Translations under genes and position numbers: made by a program
The notes under the pieces: generated by a model
The model's input: only the letters and a program-made list of their open reading frames with translations
Database searches by the model: none
Told to the model about the DNA's origin: nothing
From: Actinomucor elegans
Taxonomy: Eukaryota > Mucoromycota > Mucoromycetes > Mucorales > Mucoraceae
Direction: 5' to 3'
Length of the DNA stretch: 64,000 nucleotides
NCBI GenBank assembly: GCA_026027325.1
Contig: JAMSLZ010000001.1
Coordinates: 3,286,001 to 3,350,000, forward strand
Shown here: piece after piece, positions 1-12,715 of the stretch
How positions within the stretch are numbered: the stretch's first letter is position 1
Layout: each line of letters begins with the position of its first letter

Positions 1-1558
1 ACGTGTATTATAATGTAGGTTATTAGTGTATAGTGCACTTGTTGTATTCCAGTTAAATAAAAATTCAAATAGACTTGATGGCTCACTTTTGACTAGGATC
101 TAGTCAACGAATACATCGTTAAGCCAGGACTGGCAGATGGATCTATAAGTTATTAGATTTAACTCACACGGTATCCAAATAAGTTACTGTCAATATAGTA
201 AATATATATGTATATATTGCATCCTGTCAAACATATAGATCCTTGTATATGCTGTACTTTATTCTGAACTTGTAGTACTTAACAAATGCATTATTAAGCT
301 GGGATCGTTTTAGAGATCTATTGATCATTAGATCTACTGGGGTACATGAAATGCATGCAATTTCAAGCATATGGCCTAAAATACAATGTATCTTATACAT
401 CAATCCTATAATAGCTCTAGTGAGCGTAGTTTTTCATTATGAACACATACTAGTCATGAATTACGACATTAAACTGAACTCGGTCGAGAAACTTATTGAC
501 CATTAGATCTTCTGGTTCATATTATGAAATCTAGGTGTTTATATCCATTTACTAAAATAGCTTATATTCTCTGGAATTTGATCAAATGGTAATTTTAGTA
601 AATATAGTGTCTTACCTTGAAGATGAAATAATCATCAGATAAGACACTAGACAGGAATCAGTAGAGAGTGTATAGGTGTTAAAATACGGAAATAGTCCAA
701 CAACATCTTCACCGACCTATCTTTTATAAACATTCTTTTTTTTTGTGCAGCATGAAGATAGCTTTTTGAGCCCTAATCAATCAATAAAGTAGATGTGGCA
801 TATTTGCGAGTATGCATTGAAAATATCTTTTAATTATCAAGTATATAAAATACTAGAGTTTATAGCCAGATCTTTAAAATAAAAAGACTCTCAAAATAGA
901 GTTTCATCCATAATAATTCAATAAATTCAGAGAAATATCGATTATTACTTGTAGCATCAAATCAATAATCTTTTTCCATGCAATAAAAGGAAGATGGAAA
1001 TGCCGTTAGCCACTAAAAACCGAGGAAATACTATAGAGGTGATAGCGATACTCTATATCACTTTTTGACTGTATTAAAATATTGCAGCAGGGACTATTAT
1101 TTAACTTTGTCAAAGCCAATTTAGGGTGTTCATACGTATTTTATCTTATTTGTAATTATGATATGTACAGAGTAATCAAATTGAAGCTTGTGAGCCGCGC
1201 CAGATTAGTTTTTGGTTTGTTTTTTTTTATTGAAGCAAAAGATCCACTATGAAATTTTATCTTATGAGCATGCTGAAGACAGAAAAATACTATTCTTTTC
1301 TTTCATTGCTTTAGTTAGTTGATAGAGGCTACCCAATAAAGTACTGGGGGTTGACCGAGACTAAACTTTGGTTTCTTTGATGTCTCACTAGTGTTTTCGA
1401 TGATTAATGCACCGTCAGTGTGCGCGATCATTTTGGTGATTAGCCAATTGAAACACGACATTATTGAATAATGACTGCATTTTTTTCCATCTTATCGTCC
1501 GATCCATGATGAGTTTGTAATACGCGCCTTTTTTTTTCTTCTTTCTTTCTTTCAAAAC
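1..1558. other. AT-rich spacer with two copies of a dispersed repeat
   Basis: No convincing gene is visible. Two copies of the window-wide dispersed repeat lie at about 290-341 and 455-515. Both contain a degenerate block of the form CATTAAACTGAAATCGG followed by a GATCATTAGATCT-like block. The T-rich run at about 1528-1555, just before the first gene, is typical of fungal core promoters and 5' leaders. Confidence 0.6.
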
Positions 1559-2561
1559 ATGTCTTTTAACAAGGAATATGAACATTCGGTAGATGTATCC
1601 GACCTGTATTTTTCATATGGTGGGCCACCAATCATTGATCATTTAGACTTGAAACTAAATGCAGGCAATCGGTGCATTCTGGTGGGCGCTAACGGAGCAG
1701 GAAAGACAACACTGTTGCGTATTTTGGCTGGTAAACGAATGATTCCTGGTCAAGTCAAGGTGCTTGGTAAAGATGCTTTTGTAGATGCGCCCCAGGTAAA
1801 AAAAAAAAAAGTGTAATCAAACACTATACATTTGATATTCACCATTGTTTTATGCACATAGGGTATTACTTATTTGGGAACAGAATGGGCCAATAACCCA
1901 GTAGTGAAATCCGACTTGTCTGTAGCCTATTTACTCAAGAGTATGGGCAGCCATCGCTGGCCAGAACGTGCAGAATTGTTATTGAGTATATTGGATGTGA
2001 ATACTGAATGGCGTATGCATCAAATATCGGATGGGCAGCGCAGACGCGTACAGCTGGTTATGGGTTTATTGCATCCTTGGGAATTATTGCTACTAGATGA
2101 AGTTACTGTTGATTTAGACGTAGTAGCTAGAGCTGACTTCTTGAACTTTCTAAAGATTGAAACTGAAGAAAGAGGATGTACTATTGTAAGTATGGATAAA
2201 TCAACTTTTGGTCAGTGATTTAAACCATATGTAGGTTTACGCTACGCATATTTTCGATGGTTTAGGTGACTGGGCTAGTCATATTGCTCATGTAGCAGAT
2301 GGCAAGTGCTTATCAATCCATGATGTCAAGCAATTCCCGGAATACGATGCGATTAAAAAGCGACACGCCGAAAAAATGTTGTTAGATTCTCCTTTAACAT
2401 CCTTGTGCCTGCACTGGTTAAGAAATGATCGCGAAAGATTGCGTAATATCAAGCAGGTTGATCCAACCACGGGTTTACCTCACTCCAAGTGGGTTGATAT
2501 GAGCGAGAATATGAAGAAATATGGCGACAAGTACTACAACTACTGGAAGATCCAATCTTAA
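1559..2561 (+). CDS. CAF16: CAF16-like soluble ABC ATPase (CCR4-NOT associated factor)
   Basis: Three exons, 1559-1795, 1862-2185 and 2235-2561, join in phase to about 295 residues, close to yeast Caf16 (289). It is a single ABC nucleotide-binding domain without membrane segments. The Walker A motif GANGAGKTT lies near residue 45. The signature motif is [11 protein letters not shown], the variant typical of the Caf16 subfamily, and [12 protein letters not shown] carries Walker B and the D-loop. The third exon supplies the H-loop context [15 protein letters not shown] and the conserved C-terminal tail. In yeast Caf16 associates with the CCR4-NOT deadenylation/transcription regulatory complex; that role here is by homology. 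The start follows a pyrimidine-rich leader. Both introns (66 and 49 bp) have clean GT-AG ends. The next gene starts only 99 bp downstream on the same strand. Confidence 0.93.
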
Positions 2562-2660
2562 TAAAACTTCATAACTTTCATATGACAATGCGTAACCTAT
2601 CAATTAAATTTTTTTCCCTTCCTTTTCGTTTTCTTTTCTCTCTGTACTTGATTGTGACTA

Positions 2661-4243
2661 ATGGACGCGATTCCGACTGAATTACAACCAGCATTAAAGA
2701 CTTTGTTACGCGCCTATGGCGTTGGCTGGTCAGTTACTACAGTACCTGCATTAATATCGGTTCTTGTAAAAGTGCTGGTTGCCAAACAAAAATATAGCGC
2801 ACTTCAAAAAGCAGTATGGAAGACTCTTCCTCAGCTGCTCAAAAAGAGCGTCAGCAAAAATGGATTTCCCCTGTTGGTGGCTGGATCCATTGGTGGACAA
2901 AAGTTTATACGTTACTGGGCAAATAAAAAAGTATCCGAGAAAAAAGCTATATTCTGGTCTGCACTTGTCAGTATCTGGTCAATCCGACGTCTATTTCCTA
3001 ATATCAAGACATTGGATCTGACTTTCTTTGTAGTCGTACGTGCTTTTGACGTGTTTGCACACCGGATCTATGTATCGCCCAAGGTGAGACAAATGGTGCC
3101 TGAATGGACTCTGGAATATGGCAATATTGCTATATTCATGTTGGCCAGTACAGAAATCATTTTTTCGTGGTTTTATGAGCCAGAGAGATTACCAAGGTTA
3201 GTAAAAAAAAAAGTGTATACAATGTAATATTCATCATTGAGCAGATCTTACGCAGGATGGATTACCAATATGTCAGGTATTGACGATAGATTATTAAAAG
3301 CACTTCGAGCTATTAGAAATGGTGACTGGGTCTATGGTGTAAAGTATATAATCAGTGAATATACAATAGATACTAATATCTGATACTAGAAAGATACAGG
3401 TTTAGGCCATGTATTGGGCGACTATTGTGTTCAGTTGGGTTTACCTCGTTCTTATGGTGACCCTTTATCTGGTAGAATTGATTGTTCAGTTATCCACGAA
3501 GGGAACCCTTATGGGTGTGAAATGAACGCATTAAATCGATTCTATAAAGGTTTTGTTAAGATTTTCCCGGTAACAATCATTGATCATGTTATTTATCTTA
3601 TACTCACTTTTTGATATAGGTTTATCTTTCTGTTCATTTAGCACCCCCACTGTTCTTTAGAACTGCTCGTCTGCTCGAAAATCCAGGCAGCTCCATCTTG
3701 CATATATTATTAGCCTCTGTACGTTCCTCTACGTTTTTGGGTACTTATATTGCTATTATTTGGTACAGTATTTGCCTTGTCAGAACGCGTGTAGGTCATC
3801 AAGTCTTGGGCGTTAATCAAACACGGTTGGATGATACATTGGGCCCATTGATGGGCGCTATGCTCTGTGGACTGTCTTTATTAGTAGAAAGCAAGCATCG
3901 TCGTGGTGAAATGACCTTGTATGTTGCTCCTCGCGCATTGTATTCTTTCACAGAGCGTATCTTGGGCCCTCATCATAAAGGAAGATGGTGGGAACATGCA
4001 GCTGCTGAAGTTGCAGAAAATGTGGCATTTGCAGCTTCTGTTATGGTAGTCATTGACGCAGTGTACAAGGACAAATTCATGGTTAGACCTTCGATCCGTG
4101 GTTTGATGTCTTGGATATTAAAAGATGAAATTAAGCAAGATCAACCCAAGGATCTCAGTGGTGATTCAACCCCAGTAGAAGACATTGAAGAAGATATTGA
4201 AGAGAAAGGATTGGAAATCATCAAAAAAAGAAATAAACGATAA
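2661..4243 (+). CDS. TMEM135-like multi-pass membrane protein
   Basis: Four exons (2661-3196, 3245-3338, 3390-3569, 3620-4243) give about 477 residues in a continuous frame. Several hydrophobic stretches are visible, for example the one around TFLGTYIAIIWYSICLV and another in exon 1 ending in IIFSWFYEPERLPRSY. The block IHEGNPYGCEMNALN followed by KGFVKIFPVYL resembles the conserved C-rich region of the TMEM135 family, which is related to the Tim17/PMP24 channel-like proteins and linked in animals to peroxisomes and mitochondria. The protein ends in an acidic tail and a basic terminus (IIKKRNKR). Family assignment is from remembered motifs, so the class is moderately sure and the function in fungi is unknown. 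Exon 1 ends at AAG|GTTAGT rather than at the downstream GTAAAA; only this choice keeps the frame. No gene is seen in the following spacer. Confidence 0.72.
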
Positions 4244-4740
4244 TAATAGACGCGTCAAGTAGCACTACATATTTGACGTTTTTTTTTTTTGAGTAATAGT
4301 TCTCCTATGGCTGTCATTTTACTTGAACCACTTTTGAACCAAATATATTTTGAGATTTTTGTAGTTAAAACAAGACTCTAATAGATACAGTTGCTCATCC
4401 TACACAGAGTGCTAATCAAATGCGAGACCGAGTGAGTCAAGAGACCATCTATAGATATAATGTATATCAGATATGTATATAAGTTACTTCTAATTATAGA
4501 CAAAAAAGATGCAGAAACTGCACTGTAGTTTAAAATAAAGATTTTAATAGATGGATGCGGGTTTTCATTGCAATCGGCCAAGAAATCTATTAAGTCGTTA
4601 GATCTATTGTAGTTTACCCAAACTGTTGGCAATGTAGCACCGGTACTGCTTTAACTTTAGCTAAATGCATAGGTCCATTCTGAATATAGAATAATGCTCT
4701 GATGCGATATTAAACTGAGATCAGTCTACAGGCGTTGGAA

Positions 4741-4964
4741 ATGGGATGATTTCTAAAAATTTCAGTGTAACCTAAGTCCAATTTTTTTTTTTAAAAAAAA
4801 TCTGGAGTGCATATATTGCATTTGAAAGACATGGCCCTTAAACAATATAGATGTGCTATACTTGAGCATATCTAGAATAATTTATTTTGTATTTTATTGG
4901 ATATCCATCACTCGAGATAATATCATATAATCAAAAATTTATTTTATCAAAGAAGCTTTTGTGG
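4741..4964 (+). repeat. Left arm of long inverted repeat (fold-back element)
   Basis: This 224-bp arm is nearly identical to the reverse complement of 5053-5272. Matching landmarks in order are ATGGGATGATTTCT, GTGTAACCTAAGTCC, a T-run/A-run pair, GAGTGCATATATTGCATTTG, GGATATCCATCACTCGAG and TTTATTTTATCAAAGAAGC. The spacer between the arms is only 88 bp. Weaker similarity continues outward into dispersed-repeat sequence. The structure is that of a fold-back or long-TIR MITE; no coding capacity is seen. Confidence 0.92.
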
Positions 4965-5052
4965 ATTCGCAGAAATAAGGGATAAAATATTGAGATACGT
5001 CACAGATGAGTTAATAAAGATTGCACAAGACTTAAATGCGCATTATGTAATC

Positions 5053-5272
5053 CCACAAAAGTTTCTTTGATAAAATAAATTTTTGATTATATGATATTAT
5101 CTCGAGTGATGGATATCCAATAAAATACAAAATAAATTATTCTAGATATGCTCAAGTATAGCACATCTATATTGTTTAAGGGCCATGTCTTTCAAATGCA
5201 ATATATGCACTCCAGATTTTTTTTAAAAAAAATTGGACTTTAGGTTACACTGACAATTAGAAATCATCCCAT
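5053..5272 (-). repeat. Right arm of long inverted repeat (fold-back element)
   Basis: Reverse-complement partner of 4741-4964. Differences are few: an extra A in ACCTAAAGTCC, AATTGTC in place of AAATTTC, and a shorter T/A homopolymer pair. Because the two arms are so alike, a transcript through this region would fold into a hairpin of about 220 bp. Confidence 0.92.
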
Positions 5273-8200
5273 TTTCAATGCTTGTAGATCTATCAACCGA
5301 CCTCGGTTTAATATCGAACCAGAATATTACTCCATGTTTAGAACGGAAACTCTGCATCTATTAAGACGTGAATTTAGCTAAAGCATAAGTACTAATGGCA
5401 AAAAATTACAAACATTTCGTATAGATTAGTATAGATCTATAAATGATCTAATAGATCTCTTGACAGATCCCGGAGAAATGTGACATCTAAGAAGCATTCC
5501 ATATTCAGAATGAGTCGCTGTGTCTGTTGAAATCTTAGTTTAATTAAAGGAGCTCAAAAATTGTTCCTAGAAAAATAACAACTGTAAGAAAAAAAGTTTT
5601 AGAAATATGTAGTGTTTATTTCTATGTACGCTGAGAACTAATCAATAATTCATATATCACATCTGATGCAGAGAGTAAAGCGATGATTTAATATGAAGCA
5701 AACTAGGGCCATACAATCGACGTGTTTCTTAATCATAAGCACAGTACTTTTGTTCATTTGAAACAATAACAAAAAGTCAAAGATCTAAAGTTGAGTAGTA
5801 CAAAGTGTACTCACCTGATCCAGCTTGGTACCTGAACCTATTTAGCTTTGAAACTCAAGTTTCATATTGCCAACAATGTCGTTTAATAATGAGTCAAGGT
5901 AGATCCTTAACTGCGCGTTTGTTTCACAGAATACGTCTCATATTCTTGATAGCCAGGTCAAGTTTTATTGATTTCTTCTGGAAGGACTTCTTTTTTATTC
6001 GGGCGAAATTGCCGCTTGCCTCGGGTACTGCAGTCAGAAAAAAAAAATACCTCGTGCCGCTACTGCTGCTGTTACTGATGCTGCCTATACTTATTAATAG
6101 AATTGAAACATTGACAGCTTTATTTTTAAGTTTTCTTTGCTACGCTTAAGATAGTAATCATGACAACTCATCAGGCTCATCAATTCATTAGCACAGTTCG
6201 GGTGATATACCCGATCGGAGCTACCGTCTTAGGTATGTTGACAAACAATGGTCATTTTGTTGGTGCGGTAATAATAATAAACTTTGCTTTAAAAGAACTA
6301 GTGAAGAGCAAAAAAAAAAAGAAAGGTTAAAAATGGAGAAATTAAAGCGCGCATGTATCACAGCATACATAAAGATTTCGGAGATGTGCCGACCAGGCAC
6401 CTTGACAAGCAATGTTATTAATTACAATTAAACGGTATGACTTCTGCAATAAAGCCCCGATGGATTGACGTTTCTTTAACAGATGAAATGTGCTTGCTTT
6501 CTTTATATGTCTATCCTTAAACTATATATAGTTCACTGTCATTGGTCAAGACTGTCAAATATTAAGCATTGGAACTATATAGAACTGAGTTACTATATGG
6601 AGACCCTTTATAATTGACTGATTTCTCTACACGAGATATTCTCGAGGTCATCCATCATATAATATAACTATGATTATTGGAAAGACTCGGCAGCTTACAA
6701 AGAAAATGGAGCGATTTTATGTCGAAAAGGTTAACGTTAACTTTGGCGATCTTTGAGTTAAGGATTCTTATTCACCTCGTACATAGATTGATGCAGATGC
6801 ATCAGCTAGTACTATTATGTAGAGTGCACGTACACAAGTTTCATATAAACTACGTATTTGCATAACGAAATAATCTAATTATAAGCCAAGACAGGCGTAC
6901 AATGTATCAGTAACAAAAGAGCAGAAACTTTGTTATATACTTTATCCGATTTCTTTCGGGGTAGATAATGCGCGGCCCCTGCCTTCTTGCAAATGCTCCA
7001 GGCAAACGGATAACTGAGCAAGCAATCAGGCCATTTGCTCACAAACTTGGTTGGATGTCACAAACATGTATACCGTATATGTACAGAGCGCATTCATTTC
7101 TTCATCGTATCGAATATGTTTGTATTGAGTAGCAGTAGCAATGATATGCTTATACTATTGTTAGAAGCATAGTAATTCCAATAAAAATATACTTTAATAA
7201 AGCATCATCAAGTCCTAAAGAGAAATTCTCAAGTATAAGAGTAGAGTACCCCTACAACTATGATTTACTGCACCAGGCAATACCAGGTTACAGGCCACTG
7301 GATTTCATCCGCGGTCGGTTATTGATTTCGATGAGTTATTTAAATCATAAAACATTCAGTGGCACAACCGCGAATAGATACGTGTGGTTGTTTCTCGGGA
7401 AATATAAAATTGGTTCTATGTTCATTTTAATGAATCAGCTGCCCTGAGAAGGTACCAACATAGGCAAATGCTAAAGATCAATATACGCTGTAACTCAACC
7501 ATTAAATCGGAGATTGAATAATTACCTTGTATAGGTTATAAAATTTCATCTATTTCAATGAGAAGCTAATATATATGAGCTATTATCGAGGAAAACACAA
7601 ACAAAAACTTACTTGGTACAATAAACTAAATTTAATATCAGTGTCTAAACACATTCAAGTATTAAAGGCTGATATAATCCATTAATCGGAAAATGAAACC
7701 ACCTCCATGGTATCTCTATCAAAACTACAAACTCGCATGCAAGTAGACAATCAGCCGAGATAATTTTTTATCATCGGAAAAATGTAGAACAATCTATTTT
7801 CTTTTGAATATGCCAAGTGTTTTAGTTATAAGATAACATAGTCAGGCGCAAGAAGTCAGTACAAGTCGATTGTCGGAGAACGAACCGGTTTTCACAGTAT
7901 CACCATCAGAATTACAAGCTCGCGTATACTTGGGCAAACAGCCAAGAGAAACTTTTACTTTCCAGGCAAAATATATAATTAAGCGTGCTCTTTTCAATGG
8001 ACCAAGTTACACCATTATGCGTCTATAATGAGAGATGTTAGATGGTTTCAATGAACATAATTTGACTAGGGGCATTGAAAGATAGACCGTCAACGCGGAT
8101 AACACGTTGTTTCGCTTGGAGCCACTTACATGTAACATCAGCTGTTACGAATTGAAGCATCGGAAACTCTTATTGACTATTCTGTATTCGAGAAATACGG

Positions 8201-8774
8201 TAATTAGTCATACATAAATCTAAATACAATAGTAGTGTCACGGGTAGAGGGTCTTTTTCTTCTTGTTCCAGATTATAGTTGCTTCTCAATTGTCTGTTCT
8301 CTTGATCAGTGTGACCAAAGCATTATCGTGATCAAGTGTAACTCTCAAGTAGTACTAGCAGGGTATATCGATTTCTTTACTGAGCCATTAACTATCACTG
8401 TACTATCGACCAGAAGGTCCATTTGGTTATTCCTTGCCTTCTTTTGTGTCTAAATCAAGAACGTATTACAGTATTAATTGCTCCCCTTTAAAAAAAACTA
8501 AGGCAACTCCGTATATACTTTATAGGCTAAATTGAGGCGGACAAGCAGTCCAATCATCTAATTACTATGAATGATATGATCATACGTGTTTTGCCCTTGG
8601 TGAAAATTGAGATCATCATCCCCTTGTCAGCTATTAGACTACATCAGCCATGCCTTTTTATCAATTAAATACCAGGGGAATAGGAGAATGACAGATGGTA
8701 TGGAATTGAATTTTTTGAGCTCTATGATGTAATTACGTAGGTGTTTTATTGGCAGATACACAGTTAAATAAAAA

Positions 8775-8827
8775 CGTTACAGCCCGCGCAATGGATGGTA
8801 ATTGCTATCACCTGAGCTATAGGAGCC
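8775..8827 (-). pseudogene. tRNA-like fragment (5' half only)
   Basis: Read on the minus strand the segment begins GGCTCCT, has a D-arm/box-A-like TAGCTCAGGTGATAGC and a short stem GCAAT...ATTGC, and ends in TTTTT, a typical Pol III stop. No T-arm or matching acceptor strand follows, so it cannot be a functional tRNA as it stands. It may be a tRNA-derived fragment or a chance resemblance. Confidence 0.3.
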
Positions 8828-9197
8828 ACTGAGTGGGATTACAACATGTATCTATTTTGAAATAGTTTCCGTTTCCTAACGTTGGAGCCGACGGATCGAG
8901 CAATGACTCCGACTTTTTGTAATGACGTTCTTGTCGGTAATCATCTCAAAAGTAGAGTTATAATTGGTTACGCAGTAGTACAGTTTTCGATTACTATTGC
9001 AACGTGGCTATATCATCGTTTGATTATTCTGAAACTTGCCCTATCAATCATACCATGTTCACTGTGGACCCTCAAATGCATTTCAACTCCTATCGGAGGG
9101 TAAATCGGAAAATGAATATTTCCTATATATATGTAAAGGTTTTTTTCAGTCTAATTTCATTATTCTTCTTTCATATTACACACTCTTTTATTATAAA

Positions 9198-9503
9198 ATG
9201 GCTGGATTCGTTTTAGTATCAGACTCTGGGAAAAAAATCTCTCTTGAACATGCTTCCCATCCTTGTCCTCGCTGCAAAAGTCAAAACTCGGTGCAATTGA
9301 CACGATCAGAAAAGTCTCTTATCGTATTAAACAAGCGTATCACTGACAACTCTCGTGTTCGATATGAATGCTCTCAATGTAAATGGAAGAATCAAATGTT
9401 GCCTTATGATGGCAGAGAATCTGCTGAACTGGACCGCTATTTATCAGAAAATTCGAACGACGATTTTTTCTTTGGAGAAGCCTCGACTCCCCCCTCATCT
9501 TAG
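9198..9503 (+). CDS. Small zinc-ribbon protein, function unknown
   Basis: A single-exon frame of 101 residues. Two CxxC pairs, HPCPRCKS near residue 18 and YECSQCKW near residue 53, are spaced as in a C4 zinc ribbon. Between them lies LTRSEKSLIVLNKRI, and the C-terminus is acidic and serine-rich. The general plan resembles short fungal zinc-ribbon proteins and RNA-polymerase-type ribbons, but no specific family is recognised. Met at 9198 is chosen because it starts the compact domain (MAGFVLVSDSGKK) right after a T-rich leader; the in-frame upstream extension is low-complexity and lies in promoter-like sequence. The gene ends 199 bp from the end of the convergent glutaminyl-tRNA synthetase gene. 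Confidence 0.7.
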   Translation: MAGFVLVSDSGKKISLEHASHPCPRCKSQNSVQLTRSEKSLIVLNKRITDNSRVRYECSQCKWKNQMLPYDGRESAELDRYLSENSNDDFFFGEASTPPSS

Positions 9504-9702
9504 GAGAACTTTTTCCTCCTATATTATCATCTTTGTATATAGCATTGCATTTACCCCTTCATACCTTAGCATACAATCTTATAGACTATTATTACGATAG
9601 AAAAACTTAATAAACTAATCATGAAATACAATTGGTCCAAACCCGCGTTACACAGTTAATTAAGCTAAAGCACGTCATGGGTTCAGTTTTGTAGTCATTT
9701 AT

Positions 9703-12217
9703 TTAATCCTTATCAGCATCTTCCTTTAGAGATACAGTACGGTTAACCACGATCTTCTTTAAACCTTCTTTAACCTTGCCGGACTTGATTAACTCAGCAT
9801 CCAACTCGGTATCCTTATCTAAACAGAAATAACCTGTACGCGTAAATTGCCAGCGCATGCTTTCTTTATCTTTACCGCCAGTCTTCTTGACCCAGTCAGC
9901 AACATGATCATACATGCCGACCTCGGCAATTGCACCCTTGACGATCTCCAAAGAATGGCTATTGATATCTTCGAGATAACCGCCTTCAACAGTTTCAGGG
10001 TTATCATGCTTAAAGAGACGTTCATAGATACGGAGTTCATCCAACTTGACAGGCGAGTTGTGCTTGGGAGATTCAGCGACCCAATGGATGTAAGTCTTGG
10101 GCTTTTTGAACTCGCCTTCATTCTCATAAGTACATTCAATCTCAATCACCTTACCATCAGCATCCTTCTTATAGTTTGTACAATGAATAGGATGCTTGGC
10201 ATACAACAAACCAACAGATTTTCCGGGTGCAAGACGGAAATAGCCTTTAGAGTCTTGTTCACGGAAATCAGAACGGTCAATATACAGGACTTTGGCAAAG
10301 GGTACCTTGTGTTCACCCATGGCAGGATCTCTGGGCTTATTTGGTACAACTACCTCTTCAACAAAGTCATCGGGTAAGTTGGTCAATACAACGCGAATAG
10401 GATCCAAGATGGCCATCAAACGAGGTGTCGTCTTGTCGAGGTATTCACGGGTCTTGGTATCAAATCGAGAGACTTCGATGGTTGATTGACTGGTAGTAAC
10501 ACCGAGTTCGAGTACAAAGTTATTGATAGCCTCTGGAGGAACACCACGACGACGAATACCAACCAAGGTATAAAGTCTTGGGTCATCCCAATCACTGACA
10601 TAGTTGTTGGTAACCATCTTCAAGATCTTTCTCTTGGACATAATGGTACCAGTGACATTCAAACGTCCATACTCCCATTGAACAGGCTTATAGACTTCAA
10701 CAGCGTCTACCAACCAATAATAACTCTCACGAGATTGTCTAAATTCAGTAGTACAGAGAGAATGGGTAATATTTTCAAAAGAATCTACCAAACAGTGAGT
10801 GTAATCGTATGTAGGATAGATACACCATTGATCGTGTGTTCTAAAATGAGGTGTATAAAGTACACGATAAGCGATCAAATCCCAGAATTGAGGATTTCCG
10901 TTGGTCAAATCCATCTTCATACGCAGAGTGATTTCACCTTCCTTGTAACGACCTTCTTTCATCTTCATGAATTGATCCAAAGTTTCCTCAATAGGTCTAT
11001 CACGATGCACACAAGCTCTACGTTCGCCATGATCCTTACCACCACGACAAGCGTTGATTTCCTCACCAGTACATTGACAAGTATAAGCCAAGCCCTTCTT
11101 GATTAACTTGATGGCCAAATCAAACAATTGTTGGAAATAATCACTGGAATAAGTGATCTTGAAAGGTTCAAAACCAAGCCATCTCACAGTCTCCAAAATG
11201 GAAGTAAAGTACTTTTCTTCTTCAGCTTCAGGATTGGTATCATCGTAACGAAGGTAAGTAACACCGTTATGAGCCTTTGCATAACCAAAGTTGACATTGA
11301 TAGCCTTTGCATGACCAATATGAAGATAACCGTTAGGCTCGGGTGGGAAACGTGTTACCACCTTCTTGCCAGTCGCTTTCAAATGTTCGGCCATCAATTC
11401 AGGATTGATTTGAGGGTTCTCTCCGGGCTTGTGGAGCTTACCAAGTTCACCTTCAAAAAAGACTTTGCTGAAATCAACAGGCTTTTCTGTTTCGGTTGAC
11501 TTTTTGTTGCCACCAGCAGCTGGGGCAGCAGCTTTGGGTTCCTTCTTCTTCTTTTGAGGTAAATCGCGTTCATCCTTGGGACCCAATAAAGCAAGGTATT
11601 GAGCTTCAACTTCGTTCTTGACCTTGCCACCATCAGCCCAACGAAGAGCTTCGATCTTACGAGTATTGGCAAGCGTGGGGCCCAATGTTTTGTAACGGTT
11701 GGCTACAATGTTTTCTTTATTGGCATTGATATATTCACCAACAGCTTGAGTAATTTGTTCGGGAGTAACAACGACACCTATGATATATAAGTCAATTTTT
11801 GTTTTGTAGCGCAAGTACAGAAATCAAATCACTTACCAACACCAGTGGCAGCGTCAAATTCTTCTTCTTTGAATCCAGCTTCAGAAAACTTGATAGCAGC
11901 TATTGAAAGTCGTGAGTCAATATATATATATTATAAAAACGCGACTCGTTCTTACCAGAAACTTGGTCTGTTGTCTTTAAATCGCCCTTCATGATTTTGC
12001 TGGTGATGAAAGCAAGGTGTTCAAGAGCACCTTTGGTAATAGTAGTAGCTAAACTATACAAGAGGATACCAATGTCCTTGTCACAACCTGATTCGCGAAC
12101 ATGAGCCTCATCAATAACCTTTTCGAGTGTAGGTGCTAATTTCTTATTTTTGGCAGTGTCTTTGGCTTTTTGCTCGGATAAACCGATTTTGACAAAAAGT
12201 GGGATTAAATCGTCCAT
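9703..12217 (-). CDS. GLN4: Glutaminyl-tRNA synthetase, cytosolic
   Basis: Three exons on the minus strand, 12217-11956, 11899-11837 and 11777-9703, give about 799 residues, near the 809 of yeast Gln4. The enzyme charges tRNA-Gln with glutamine. The N-terminal 210 or so residues form the eukaryotic GlnRS appended domain, followed by a Lys/Ala-rich linker. The class I catalytic core has its HIGH motif in PNGYLHIGHAKA (residues about 261-264) and the KMSKS-type loop as MSKRK (about 488-492). The block HDQWCIYPTYDYTHC and the following CTTEF are typical of GlnRS and GluRS-II. The anticodon-binding beta-barrel occupies the C-terminus. Both introns sit in the N-terminal domain and have clean GT-AG ends. 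Met at 12217 gives MDDLIPLFVKIGLSE, as expected for the family. Confidence 0.97.
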
Positions 12218-12715
12218 GTTAATCAAGTTAAAAGACTCGTAGGTCTGGGATACCTCTGAGTGTCGTCTATTTGTACCTACCCTTCAAGAAAAAATTTTGT
12301 TAGTCACTATTTGCAATCCCGCCGCAGCCAGCTTATTGACAGCTGATCAGCTTTCTTTTTTTCCGGGAAGATACCTATCAAAGTTACTCTCGGGTAATGG
12401 CTCTATTTTACTATATTTGTCATTATAAAAAGATAGAAGGACTACTGCATATGTAGGATGTGTCAATTCAGGCTGTTTATACAATTTCCGAAGCAGAACT
12501 TGACAATTCTTTAGGTTTGTTATCACTACTTGCTACACAGATACTCGATCATTGGCTATTGTATCGATTTTGCTAAATGATAAAAATGATATATAAAGGA
12601 GTAGCTCCTTCAAAGACTTGTCTCAAACTTGTTGAATGAAAATATCTGATGAGCATATAAGAAGACTCTATCCTTCACTGTTCTGTAATTCTTCAAAAAA
12701 AAAACTCTTTTGGCT
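12218..12715. promoter_or_regulatory. Divergent promoter region between GlnRS and CDS homologue
   Basis: About 500 bp between divergent starts. A TATA-like TATATAAAG lies at 12590-12598 for the rightward gene. It is 118 bp from the Met used at 12716 but only 38 bp from an out-of-frame ATG at 12636, which matters for the proposed lesion in that gene. Pyrimidine-rich tracts precede both starts. Confidence 0.45.

Larger units (their letters stand above)
4244..9197. other. 5-kb repeat-bearing spacer
   Basis: No gene is assigned. The spacer holds the long inverted repeat at 4741-5272, with dispersed-repeat copies on both sides (about 4410-4465, 4575-4740, 5280-5321, 5430-5492), and a tRNA-like fragment at about 8775-8827 on the minus strand. 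An open frame at 5805-6149 is hydrophobic and low-complexity in its second half and is not supported as a gene. Between 6.4 and 8.7 kb nothing beyond AT-rich unique sequence is seen. Confidence 0.55.

Noticed and set aside
5805..6149. 114-residue open frame on +, hydrophobic end
   Set aside because: The hydrophobic part is driven by repeated CTG/CTT codons. There is no domain, no splice context, and Lys/Leu low complexity.
9847..10377. 176-residue frame antisense to GlnRS
   Set aside because: It lies wholly inside the GlnRS coding exon on the opposite strand; it is a codon-bias shadow.
10486..11106. 206-residue frame antisense to GlnRS
   Set aside because: Same reason; the minus strand is fully explained by the synthetase core.
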